64,000 nucleotides of DNA from Toxoplasma gondii ME49. Its lineage: Eukaryota > Apicomplexa > Conoidasida > Eucoccidiorida > Sarcocystidae. Where the stretch lies: contig NC_031473.1 in the NCBI RefSeq assembly GCF_000006565.2, positions 1,779,441 through 1,843,440 of the forward strand, written 5' to 3'. Position 1 is the stretch's first letter; each line of letters opens with the position of its first letter. The notes below the pieces were generated by a model. That model saw nothing but the letters and a program-made list of their open reading frames with translations, had not been told where the DNA came from and made no database searches. A program made the position numbers and the translations under genes. Below are positions 1 through 12,552 of this stretch, piece after piece.

Positions 1-330
1 CCTTGCGTTTGAGACACCTAGAGAACGCGCCTGAGCGCGCTGAGACTTCACGGAATACTCAGTTCTGTATGTACTCGAAGTGACTGCAAGAATAGTGGAG
101 GAGAGCTCTTCCTTCTCGACAGCGAGGAGACCAATGAAGTTGAACTTCCTAGAGTGACCATCGCCAGCCGGAGAGGCGCCTTCGAAGCCACAGTGGAAGG
201 GCATTTCGCCGCGCTCTCCCTGCCGAGGGCAGACACACAGAAAAGAGAACAGCCTCCACGGCATGACGCAGAGCACAGAAGTTAGATGGCTGTTTCGCTT
301 GCCTCTTGCGGGATCTCTTTGCTTTTGCAG
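1..330. other. Probable intron of the GluRS gene
   Basis: No reading frame here resembles a GluRS segment. The stretch ends in a clear pyrimidine-rich acceptor (cttttgcag, AG at 329-330) that opens the first recognisable GluRS exon in phase 2. I infer it is the 3' part of an intron whose donor, together with the exon carrying the HIGH motif, lies left of the window. Confidence 0.45.
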
Positions 331-1080
331 AGTTCCAGAAAATCTGGAGTTTGTCGAAGTCTACGATGCTTTGAGAGGCCGAGTACAGTTTCCAGTAAAA
401 AACGCATTAAGTGACTTTCTCTGCTTCCGTCGCGTCCTCTACAAGCAGAGTGAACACCGCTGCAAACGCTCCGCTTCAGAAAATCCACCTCGAGGTTTCG
501 CTTCTACCTCACCGTCGTGCCCTCTCCCCTCGCATCATTCCTTCCCTCATTTGCCTGCTTCTCTCGTCTGTTCTCCCTCTTCCTCTTCTTCTTCCTCTTC
601 TTCTTCCTCTGCTTCTTCTTCTCCTCTCTCTTCTTCTTCGTCCTCTTCGCCTCGCATGTGGATCGAGGACTCTGTGGAGTTGGAGGCTCCAGTTTACAAC
701 TTTTGCGTCGCTCTGGACGACTGGGCGATGGGCGTCACACATGTCGTTCGAGGCTGCGACCATCTAATCAACACAGCCAGGTAAACGCCGTCTTCTCCCT
801 GCCCTGTTTGGAGAAAGACGACGGCACAGACGCGGTCTTCTCTCTTCTCTTCTTCTTCTCCACTTCCCGGCGTACCTGCGCATGCTTCTGTCCAGAGCCT
901 GCGTGAAGAACGTAGAGATGTAGCTCGAATGTGCGTTGCACTCGATTTACTCCAAGCAGAGGGTGTCTCTGCACCAAGGATTTGGGCAAACCAGAATCTC
1001 GCGATACTCGCATGCATACCTGATTTTGTTCCTTCCCTCAGTGCCACGCATCCACATGTATATAATCGAGACAGGCAGAA

Positions 1081-1117
<37 letters not shown>

Positions 1118-1156
1118 TATATATATATATATATATATATACAGATATATATACAG

Positions 1157-1187
<31 letters not shown>

Positions 1188-4100
1188 TATATATATATAC
1201 AGATATATATATATATATATATGAATATGCATATACATGCCAACACATATATATGTTTATATATCGATATGAGGATATGTTGAGGGTGAGGTTGCAGCAT
1301 CGTTTTTGTGCGTTGAATCGGATGTTCACTGTATGGCAGCATCGGCGCTTTATGCGTTGCGATGCAATCGTGGTCTTCTCGGCGAGTTTGTGTCTCGGTC
1401 CCATGAAGAACGCGGTTACACCTCGGTTTCACCAGCTTCATTGCTCGTCTTCGTCGAGCGAGGAGCAAGCGCGTGGATCGCGTTTCACAGTGGACCTGTG
1501 GTGGATCTTTCGCCTGCGCTTTCGTCTTTTTCCTTCGCGTTCTCAGCCAAGTTCTGCTGCTGCGGGCACTGAACGCCAGAGTGCCTGTGTACGCCCATAG
1601 CGGCCTCCTCTGTTCTCCGGATGGCGCGAAAATCAGCAAGAGGAGCATGAGGCAACTCGACGGCGCGTCTCCGGGACGACTCGAGAAACGCGAATCAGGA
1701 GATCCACGGCGGGAACGAGAGGTAGAAGCAGGAAAAGAAGAACGCAAAGGAGACAACGGATGGATGACGATTCGAGCCCACCCCATAGGCGCACTGTTCG
1801 ATTTGAGACTGACACACAGAGAGACAGACAAACCGAATCGCGCCGCGCATGCTAAAAGAACATGTGGAACGGCAGCAGGCGAAGAACAAGAACAAGAAGA
1901 TCAAGAACAAGAAGAAGAACAAGAAGAGGAGCAGAAAGAGGAAGAGGAGCGCGACAGGGGTGAATGCCGAGTGGACGAGGCGTTTGAAGAGATCGGTGGT
2001 GAACAGGAAGCTGACGAGCAAGCGGGTGGAGACAGCGAAGCGCAGCAGTTTTCTCCGTACACGATTGCGGGACTACGACGAAGAGGCTTCCTGCCGGAGG
2101 CTGTGCTTCTCTTTCTGTCTGGAGCTCACGACAGAGCGACCAGGTGCGTGTTGAAGAAAGAGAACTCCAGAAGCAAAGATTTGCGCAAGTGCATCTCAAG
2201 GGTGAGAGAGACGCCGAAGAAACGGGAAGCTTCAACGCCCACAAACCAGGACTCCACAGTCGATGCCACAGAAGGTTGCTTGCGTCAAGCCCATCGCGTC
2301 GGGGATGCCGAGCAACACTCGCAGGATCTTTTCTTTCCACATGGGGAACTCCTCGTTTTTCCCGGCGTTTCTGCGTTTTAAGGCATCACGCGCCCGCTGG
2401 GTTTCTCACCGGTGCGGTTCTTTCCTGTTTCTTGCGCCTCGTAATCGACTTGCCTCTGTTCTCTCTTTCTGCCTCTCTTTCGGCCTCTCTTTCTGCCTTT
2501 CTTTCTGCCTTTCTTTCTGCCTTTCTTGCTCTCCTCACCTCTGAGACTGTCTTTGTTTCTGCGCGGTGCAGGTTGTCTGAAGTGCTAAAGAGTTTTTCGA
2601 TCAACGGTGTGGGGGCCTCCAATCTCGTCTACGACGAAACGCTTCTGCAGCATCTTCATTTTAAACTGATTCGTCAGGTAAGCGAAACGGTTGCAACCTC
2701 CGTGTTCCCCCTCCATCTTCTGCTGGTTTCCTGTTCGCATGCCCTTCTCTCTTTGACGAGAAAAAATGTTCTTTCTTCTTCTTGTTCTCCGCGAGTCTCC
2801 TCTGCGGTGCAGCGGTACACGCTCTCTCGTTGCGTTTCTCTGTGATGCCTGACTGCGGCGTCTCTGGTGTCGCTGAGCAGGCGATTGAAGAGAGAGACAA
2901 CTGTCTCCTTTCCCGGCACCTCGCGAGTCTCCTTCGCATGGGCCTCGCGGAGAAAAAGCTTTCGGCGAGGCAGGGAATGCCAGCGGACAACTTTGAGGCA
3001 GGCCAGCGACGAGAAGATGCAGACGCGCAGGAGAGCGACGCCTGTGCGCTGTCTCAGTCCGTCGCAGAGGGCGTCGCTGTCGATCACAAGAGAGGCGAGG
3101 AACCGCTGAAAAAGGAGACAGAAGGAGACGACGAGACACTCGCAACCCTCAGAACAAAGCCGGGGCAGGACGCCGAGGACAAAGAAACGAAAGCAAGAGA
3201 AAGCCGAGAAGGCAGAGGAGAGGAGAGGAGAGAAGGAAGCGGAGAGGACGCAGAAGGCGAACAGAGAGGCGAAGAGAGAGAAGAGGAAGCAGATAATGAA
3301 GGAAGAGAAGCGCCACGAACAAGAAGTTGCAGAGAACGAGAAGCCGGGCGAGAAGAAGAAGTAGCACAGCTTCTTTCGGACCTCTTTGGAGAGTCGTTTG
3401 AAGAATCGCCGATTGCCATCTTGAAACACAGACGGCGCTCCCCATGCAGCGTGAGGCAACGCGCCCTCAGGGACTTTTTTCTTCTCACGGCCTGCCTTCT
3501 GCTTCCTCATCACATGAACCCCAGAGAGCTCGTCAGCGCGGTTGCTCGGCTCATGCGGACTGCTCTGCTCACCTACTTCCCCCCTATCGAGGGAGAGGAG
3601 GCCGAACACAGGGACGAGCGGAGCGCGCCAGAAAGGAAGCAAAAGAGAGAAGAAAGGTGCTCAGAGAGAGAGAGAGGACAGAGACGCGCAGTTCCTCCGA
3701 AGGTACTCGACAACCTCGACGCCCTCAAGCGTCTCTCTCGCTATCTCCTTTCGCCTGACGCGGAGCACGCGTCGCCATCTCTCGCCAGGTCCGAAATTCT
3801 TCAAGTTGTCCAGGATATGACGGACCTCGAATTCTCGTATGGTCGTCTGTCCCCTTCTTCTTCGTTGTCTCCCTCCAGCGACGCTCCTGTGGCTGCCAAA
3901 GGCGACGGTTCTCCTTCTGCTTCTTCTCCGTCTTTTTCTTCAAGGCCCCCCAGAGTGACTGTCCAGCCGCGAGTGGAGACGGGGATCATTGCTTCAGAGA
4001 CGGTCGAGAGAGAGCCGTTCGTCGTGTATGGTAGAAATGCCGACGAGACGAGAGCCCAGGAGAAAGGAACCTCAGAAGAACGCCAAGTGCTCGCTCAGAA

Positions 4101-5572
4101 GCTCTTTGATCGCTGGATCGCGAAGAGCGCCGAAGCGTGCAACATGTCGAGAAAACTGTTTCTTTATCTCCTCCGTTTCGCTCTCACCGGGGGCGAAGAA
4201 GGGCCGCCCCTTCGACAGCTGGTAGGTTCTCTTCGTCTCGCGTTTCGCTTTCTCTTTCAAGCTCCAGATGTCAACTCCAAGAAAGATTGCTTCGCTTGCC
4301 CAGACGCAGCCTCCTCACACCGCCCCAAAAACGCGCAAAACGTCATCTGGAGTTCACACATGTTGGTACAGAAGATCAACTGAAGCCCCAACTAGCTGAT
4401 GGAAAACATCGTTTTGCCTCACGACCGGGACGCTGTGCTTCTCCCCGTCCCCGTGTTTCCTGCATCTTCTTCGCGAAAACTCACTCGCTACGTCTTGTCG
4501 GCTAACATGCCCGTCCTCGCTGCTCCTCCGCGGCTGTGGTTCTGGGCGTCCGACTGCATCCCTGTGGCGTTTTGCGTAGAAACGGATTCCGCAGTACCCC
4601 TGGCGACCCTCTGCGTTTTAGCATTCCTAGGTGCATGCCGAGGCACACTAAATGGAAGGGAGGCGCGTGTATCTGCTGCTAGAGCAGGACCGTAGGATCT
4701 GTCAAACTGTAAACCGTAGGCTAGAAACGCAGTGTCTTGCTCGAGACGTAAACGATCCATCGGAAACGCGTTTAACTGGAAAGAGAAAAGATGTCGGAAG
4801 AAGACAGAGAATTCAGGGAGGACGCGAATAGACACGTCCGTTTTTTCGCGTCTCGGCATACCTCCTTTACATGTGTAGACAGATGAAACAAACAACTCCA
4901 TGTAGAAGCATCTTCTACAGATATTTGCGGGACGGTTCTTAGAGAATATGTGGATACGGGCTCTTCGGCTTATAAACGGGTCTCGCTCGCCGTTCTTCTT
5001 TCGTGGCAGCTCGTCCGGTCCTGTGACCGCAGCTTCCCTGCAGTACCTCCACTTTTTACGTTGGTCGTCTTGGAGACCTGCGGAGAGAAGCCTTAAATCG
5101 AAAGGAGGAGAAAATCCGTTTTCGAAACAATTCTCATTTCCGCGTCAATTCGAAGTCATGTGCTCTACCTTTGCAGCTGCTGCTTCTCAGCCTCGCCGAG
5201 AAAGCCGGACTGAGGTCCAAGCCTTCTGCGAGTCGCCCCGCGAGGCTGTCTCCGCATCAGAGACTGTCTCCTTGTGGAGAAAGAGACAAACCTGGAGCGG
5301 AAGAGGCGATCCAGCCTTCGCTGGAGACAGCGCAAGGAAAAGGCGAGGACGACGCAGAGGAAGATTTACAAGTCAAAGAACAAGGACAGCGCGTCAAGGA
5401 AGAAGCGAGAGTCGAGCGTTTGACTGTCGCGTACGACGAAAAGAGCAAAGACCTGAGAAGGCCGTGGCTTTCCGAGAGTTCTTTTTCTCTTCCTCTCTCT
5501 TTTGATACGTTAATGGATAGGCTACACGCCCTGAAAAACTTCGTAGAGAGGCTGAACAACATGACTGTATAA
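331..5572 (+). CDS. Glutamyl-tRNA synthetase, bacterial/organellar type (5' truncated by window edge)
   Basis: Charges tRNA-Glu; a bacterial-type enzyme in an apicomplexan nucleus is normally sent to an organelle, but the leader is outside the window. Exons by hand: 331-780, 1547-2143, 2572-2677, 2881-4221, 5177-5572; all join in phase and give about 962 visible residues. Exon 1 has the class I core block [16 protein letters not shown] and, after a Ser-rich insert, [20 protein letters not shown] followed by GCDHLINTA. Exon 2 carries the KMSKS-equivalent GAKISKRS and, after an acidic insert of about 130 residues, [16 protein letters not shown]. Exon 3 has [16 protein letters not shown]. Exon 4 is swollen by Glu/Arg- and Ser-rich inserts but ends in the family block [15 protein letters not shown]. 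The protein ends VERLNNMTV. Bacterial enzymes are about 470 residues, so the inserts at least double it. The HIGH motif is not in view. Glutaminyl-tRNA synthetase is unlikely because the DHL and GPPL blocks fit GluRS. Confidence 0.88.
1082..1222. repeat. (TA)n microsatellite in GluRS intron 1
   Basis: Long run of TA dinucleotides interrupted by repeated cagata units, wholly inside the intron 781-1546. Confidence 0.95.
2455..2532. repeat. Pyrimidine tandem repeat in GluRS intron 2
   Basis: About seven imperfect copies of a 10-12 bp ctttctgcct-like unit, just upstream of the acceptor at 2570-2571, where it may serve as an extended polypyrimidine tract. Confidence 0.8.
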
Positions 5573-5837
5573 CAGACACATCGGTTCGCGAGCAGCAACT
5601 TCCCTGTATCGCATACATGTTCTGTCAGTTTTTCCTACATGTTCATGAATTCACATTCATATATATATCTCCACATGTAGATATATTGAATGAAGTATGA
5701 AGGAACATACTTTCGCAGGTCTGTGCATCCTTTCTTTTCTTGTGTATATCTCATCCATCGTGGCAAGGGGGAAATGGAGTGTAGCTCACCCATTTACAAT
5801 TTTCGATGTCGACTTCCATTTCTCTAGAAAATGGCTA

Positions 5838-5874
<37 letters not shown>

Positions 5875-8373
5875 GCATGCAAATTATGAAGATATGTGGG
5901 TGTGAGGATAGATGGCTAAACGGCTTTCCAGGTGTGTACACGTTTATGCGTAAAGGTTTTTCTTTCTTGAGTGTCGAAACCTGCAAACATTTTTCTTGTA
6001 TTTGCGGAGGGGGTTCTGCGTCTCCTCATTCTGTCAATTTGTGATTTGTGAAGTTTCCTTCATCTCCTTTTTGAAGGGCAACAGTGTAGCGTCGCTGAGG
6101 CAGGACACGCGTCGCAGAAAAACGATATGACCTCTTCGACTCTCGCCTGTCCTCCCTGTACTTTGAAGTTTCTGCAAAGTATTTACTTCAAACATGTTTA
6201 ACTACGGTTTGCATTTGTTGAGACGAAGTCTTTCTCTTCGCGTGGACTGCAGTTTCACTTGGCAGTATAATTATTCTACAGAGGAAAATGGATCAGAGAG
6301 GAAATGAGCACACATGCGCATAACTCTGAGAATACATCTTTGCATTCTCTCCCTTACGCTGTCACACAACGATTGTCGCGTCACCTCCACATTTTGGGCG
6401 TTGTGCGCTGCATGCATTGTTTGGAAGAGACCTGCGTCGAGAGCAGGCGACTCTCGCACCGCAGGGCTTGCAGAGGCTCAGAGGTATGGCGGTGGACTGC
6501 AGTCACAAACCGGTTTTTTTGTGTCTGTATCTCACTGGGTCCTCTCGTTTCACCACTCATACAGACCTTGGTTGTTGTTGTCTCGCAACTGGGTGAAGTA
6601 ACCAGGTGCCGTGAATGCAGTCGGCGAGAGCTGTTTTGATTTAAGAGAACGGAGGTCGAATCTCTCTGCGCTACGAACATGGCAAACGCGAAGCGTCAGT
6701 GCGTTTCCTCTGTTGCCTGCCTTACTTCGCCTTCTCTGTGCCGGGCCTCCAGGCAAGCGGAAAGGCGGCTCGAGGCGGGTGAAACTGACGAATGACGAGA
6801 ACAGGAAGAGGACAGAAGCAGAGAAGAGAGAATTGCTCCAGATGAGAAAAAGAGCGAAGAACCTCCCTTCCGTTCGATGCGCAGGAGCCGGTGCCTCCAT
6901 GGAGGCGCCCGAAAGGGAGAGTCGAGGGCCAAGCATTATAAGGTGTTAAACAAACTGTAGACAGTACAAGCGGGGCAGAACGCGAACATTGTCGAGACAC
7001 AGAAGCGTCACTTGAACCTACAATCACCTTCCCGAGAAACAACAAATGGCGCTGAAAAAGCGACAGCTCACGCCTCGTCGATTCCTCACTCGCGTTTGTT
7101 GTGTCGTCCTTGCCTCCTCCGCGTTGAGCAAAGCGAGAGGGACGCGGCAGCGACAGGAGACAGACGCGGATAAACGCAAAGACACTGCTGTGACCTCCAC
7201 AAGTGGAGAAGACACCCCGGGGAGAAAAAGTTGACCGAAACGCACCAGGAATTTTTTTTTCAACTTTCCGGCTGAACACTGACTTTGTAAACCAGTAAAC
7301 AGGAGGGCTGCGCCGGCTTGTGTAAAGAAAAGAATTCGCTTCTCACCGCCTCTGCCGTCACCCTCTACCTTCTCTCCAGTCTACCGCTAAAACTATATAC
7401 ACGATGGCGGGGAGAAAACGCTGTGGACCGGGAACGCATGCAGATGGACTCTCCGAGGCTCTCTCTCCTGCCTCGCTGGCAGCAGCGCCCGTCGTCCAGG
7501 CGCGCGAGACGCGGAACAGCCGCTCTTCCACAGGCTGTGCAGTGGAGACAAACAAAGCGCCATAAGTCTGCCTTTTCCCAATCATGCAACCTGTGAGGCC
7601 GGCTCTGCCTCACTGTCGAGCGCTCTCCCTAAATGTGAACATTGTGCTCCTTTAGGTCGAGACCTCTTTTTCAAGAACAAGACGTCTTCTTCAACGTCAG
7701 GATCTCTTTCGGAACGAGAAGACATCTTCCTTGACGATAAAAAATCTTCGACGCCAGGATCTCTTCCTAAATTACAAGGCATCTTCTTCAACGTCACGAC
7801 CGCCTCTTCCTCACTGACAAGACATCTTCCTTGAAGATAAAAAATTTTCAACATCGGGATCTCTTTCGAAATGACAAGACGTCTTCCTCAACGTCATCAG
7901 CTCTACCTTCATGACGAGACACACTTTTTGATGGGGCCTGCTCCTTCAATTTCATAACTGAGGCCTCTTCTTTAATGACACAATATCTTTTTCAACGTCA
8001 AGAACGCTACCTTAATGACAAGACGAATTCGCTAGTGTACAAGACATGTCCTTCAATTAAACAACATGACATCCTTCTTAATGACGAGACATCTTCTTCA
8101 TCAAGACAATCTCTTCGACATCGACATTTCTTTCGCTACGTCTTCAACTTCAAGACATCTTCCTTGATCCCAAGACATTTTCTTCAACGTCAACTTTTTT
8201 GATACCGAGACATCTTCCTCAACGTCATGGTGTCTCGCCTCTGTCAAGTTCGTTTCGTCGAACTCGACATTTTTTTTTCTCCCGACCGTTTTTCAACAAG
8301 ATCAGCATGTCTTCCTCGACGTTCCAGCTCCTCGCTCTGTCGCTGGGAGCACAGTGTCAAGAACCTGAGGGCG
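5573..8373. other. Convergent intergenic region between GluRS and PDE
   Basis: Both neighbours end here, so this should hold two 3' UTRs. It has a (TA)n tract at 5840-5873 and a decayed tandem repeat at about 7675-8245 (listed separately). The remaining frames are short and have no family resemblance or splice-phase logic. I see no gene. Confidence 0.6.
7675..8245. repeat. Decayed tandem repeat, about 100-bp period with shorter sub-units
   Basis: A caagacatcttcttcaacgtc-like word recurs with variation many times. Two longer blocks starting gacatcttccttga at 7721 and 7821 are alike over about 55 bases, and a second sub-unit begins near 7678, 7775 and 7875, so the left part has a period close to 100 bp. 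Copies become shorter and more diverged to the right. Frequent stops argue against coding on either strand. It lies in the convergent gap just beyond the PDE stop. Confidence 0.75.
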
Positions 8374-9523
8374 TTAATGCGTCAGTCGCGATTCGAAATG
8401 GAGAAGGTCCTTCCTGTCATCTCCCTGCTTCTCGGTTTCGCCGCCGGCGGCCTTCCTGCGGCCCTCTTCGCTTCCGCCTCCCTCGTCTTGTCTGTTCCTC
8501 TCGTGCACACCGTCGGAGACACATGTCTCCTCTCCGTCAACTTGGGGCGCGACCTCTGTGGGAGGTCTCTCTCTCAAGGCTTGCGCGGTGTTCCCTGTCT
8601 CCTCCTTCCAGTCTGCAGCCCCCGGATCGCGGTCGCGGGACGCCGAGGCGCTCTCTCGCCGCTTCTCGGCAGGCGCGGAGGCACGGGGGGCGCCTGACCC
8701 ACCGGAACACTCGGGTGTGGGGAAGAAGACCCCCGAGCCTCGCACTTGGTTCTCTGCACAGGATGCTCGCAGGAGACGCTGAGTCGGCGCAATGTTCTTT
8801 TGAACGCGCCACTCGAGACGATCTTTCAACACGCAAATGATTGCCTGGTGCTTCGCGTCGATCGCCTCAAACTCCTCCGGCGACGACTGCAGTTGCCGCC
8901 AGCGCTCGCTGTTCGCCACCGCGTTCTGGAGACAACAGGTTCTGAAAATACCACTCAAACACAGAGCGGGAGAAACACTGTCGCCAAGAACTGTGGAAAA
9001 CAGCCTACCGCGCAGCGCCCCCCCACCCCCCTCCCCCCGTCTATTCGAAAGCAAGAGAACGAGACAAAGAGACAAAGAGAAAGAAAAAACAGAAGGAGAG
9101 AGGAAGAGACAGGACGCTGAGGGCGGAGAAAGAAGGGACAGCAGTGAGATGAGAGGAAACTCACTGAACCACGTCAGTTGTGTCGACGGCCGCGATTTCT
9201 TCGTAAAGCGGAATGATGATGAAGCGAAGAAAACCTTCTTGACCCTTGGGAAAGTCTGCATGCTTCCTCCGGTCAAACATCGGCGTGATTGTGCGTCCTG
9301 GTCACGGTCACAGGCAGTAGCAACAAATGCAAAAAACAAATCTCACATCAGCAACAACAGAATGTGATCGTCACATGATATTAAAACCCATATATCACAT
9401 GCATCACACGCGCATACACTCAAACACGTATACATATGCATATATATATATATACATATATATACATATATATATACATATATATATACATATATATATG
9501 TATATATATACATATATATATAC

Positions 9524-9560
<37 letters not shown>

Positions 9561-9758
9561 TAGATAGATAGATACCCACATATATGTATGTATAACTGCA
9601 AGTAGGTTCTCTCATTTTTCATACAAAACTGTGCAGAGTGGTCTTCACAAGTGTTCTCCATTGACGCACAGGTAGACGCACTTTGTATGCAGACAGAGTG
9701 ATCGACATGTCCAAACAGATAGACTCGGGCATGTGGAGGCACAAAAAACTATATATAC

Positions 9759-9796
<38 letters not shown>

Positions 9797-11016
9797 TGCG
9801 TGAATATCAGTCACTGACAGACCGAGGAAGTGTTGTGTCCCGTTGGATGACTTTTGCGCCGGAAAAAAGAGCGAATTTACGACGCGATTGGCGTCTTCCT
9901 GGTGGCAGTAGGACGAAGCAGTGAAAAACTCTGAGAAACGAACCTTGCGCTAGTTCAAGGTCGCCTTGTTCGTAGAACTCCGAAGCTGCGCGGTACGACC
10001 AGCTCACGTGACTGTCCCAGGAGAGCAAACCATGGCTGAGGTCTCCTCCTTTGATGCACATTCTCAACAGCATCCTGAAGGGAAAAAGAAGTCTCAAGAC
10101 GGAGCTCCTGAAAGGCCGCAAAAGAAACGAAAACACCACCGTAACCCCCAACAAGCGCAGGTCGCAGGTCTTCCGACGAAGACTCTGGAGCTCTTTACCT
10201 GAGAGAAATAGCGAGAAGAAAACACGAGGATCATCTGTTTCGTGTATTGTTCTCTCTCTCGTTGCTCCCGCAGTTGCGCCGAACCCATGGCTATCTGTTC
10301 GTCAAGTTCACCAGGAGTCGGTAGATGTGGAGAGAAGCGAGAGCTACGAACGGCAGAAAGGCCTCGTACTCTCTTCTGTATGCAGAGAAAAGGACTCTCA
10401 CCAAACATCGTCGTCGTTGGTCCTGCAGAAGTCTGGAGAATTTCGACGGAGACGGAACTTTGAAACCATCTCGAAGTGCATCTTCATGTCCGTGGCGAGA
10501 ATGAGGTCGATCATGCGATTCCGTACGATCTGGAAGTCCTGGAAAGCCACCAGAAAGTGCGTGAAACGCTCAAAACTTGACACACGCGGAAACGTTTCCA
10601 CCACGACGATGGCCCCGCAGAGTGGCAAATCCACGGAGCGGAAACGCACCCCAGAAAGAATCTCCCACAAGACGCAGGAACAGAAGACATGGAAGAATGA
10701 AACAAAAGGAAAAAGTAGAGATACAACGGGTGATGCGATTTACACCACACCCATAAAAAACAAGGCGCGACCGGAATACACTCATCGAGATACTGAGTTT
10801 TCTCGAAGCCGTGCTAACCAATAAAACTTCAATCCGGTAAGCGTGTCAACGAGAACTTGCAAACGTTCCTGACATGTGTAGACACTCAGAAAAAACATCC
10901 ACGGAAACAAGAAGCAAAAGACACCAAAAATACGAGCAGGAACCTAGACGCGCATCTAGGCATAGAAACGCCCAGACGCAAAAAAGCTGCTCACGTAAAT
11001 GTGCACATGCGAGTCA

Positions 11017-11092
<76 letters not shown>

Positions 11093-11759
11093 CGATCTAA
11101 CGAATTACAGCTCTCGTCTGAAGTATCGCGTAGGACTGCAGATCCCAGACGGCAAAGAGCTCTCTACACGGTAAGAGAAGTCCGATAGAATCACGAGACA
11201 GATTGCCTACCGAGAGAGACGAGCACAGAACCATGCGAGAACACAAATACATACATGTACACATGTATATACATATATATATATATATATCATGCATCAC
11301 ATGAATATGTGGACGTTGAGAGGTACTTATGAATATGACCGAGAAGGCTGTTTGTCTTTTATGGGTGCCATCTCGTAGAGCAGAGAGACTTTTTTGCCAC
11401 CACACACGAAAAGTGAAGTTTTTCGTTTCGTCTGCACTCACTTCCGGCGGCAGATGCGTGAAGATATTACACTCCGGCCTGAAGCGGAAACAAAAACGCA
11501 GTGGAGGTAGCGGCAGTTCTATGATTTTGCGGAAAAATCCTCGAAAACAGTTCTCGATCTAAAACTCTCACTTCGGTACCCACGCGAAGGTAACGACGCG
11601 CATTTGTGCCGTCCCTAACTCTTGACAAAAAATGAAAGGACACAAGGAAAAACGCAAATAAAAATAAACACACACCTGCGCTCGAACATCTGTAGACACG
11701 TACACGCGTAGACCTATACAACCGTTTATGCACATGTGTATATCAATAGATGAATCAGC

Positions 11760-11793
<34 letters not shown>

Positions 11794-12491
11794 TTGTATG
11801 TAAAGTGGGTACAGGTCGGCCTATAAGACGAGGATTTCATCAGCAAAGGATGCCCTGCCCCGGAGAGCCGCAGTCCACGTGAAAGAGGCAGTGAGGGCCA
11901 GAGACGCAGTTTCAGCGTAACATGCGGTCAACTTCACTGATTGGCTCTACGTTTCACACGCCAGCTCCGTATGGGCGTCTGCGATATACTGGGCCGAGAT
12001 ACCCCAATATAAGCCGAACCGATACGGCGACAGCGGGGAAACGCGGTCGACTGTTTACTGAAGCCGGGAAGCCGAGAAACTTGCCTGGCGAGAATCTTGA
12101 AGGTGAGACATGCATGGAAGTTTTCCAGGACAGCAATGTCATTGTAGATAATGCCCTGAAGAAGCAGGTTTCAACAGACACGCGGAATACATGGTTCGGA
12201 AGACCGTCCTGGTTGCGACAAGATATCTTTCCACGGAAGTGGAAAGACATCCACCGCACGACTTCGCAGAGGTGAAAAAAGATTTAGAAAGACGACTGCA
12301 TGCGTTTACACTGCCAGCAGACGCTTGCACGCTGACACAAACACCGAGACAGGACAGAAAACACCACAGGGGAATCCACGTGAACCTACAGAGAATTCTG
12401 TGTAGCTATGGAACTTGATTTCTTGTAAATGTCAAATATGTACGTATGCATGTACATAAACATACGTACTCGTACGTCTGTATACATGCAT

Positions 12492-12552
<61 letters not shown>

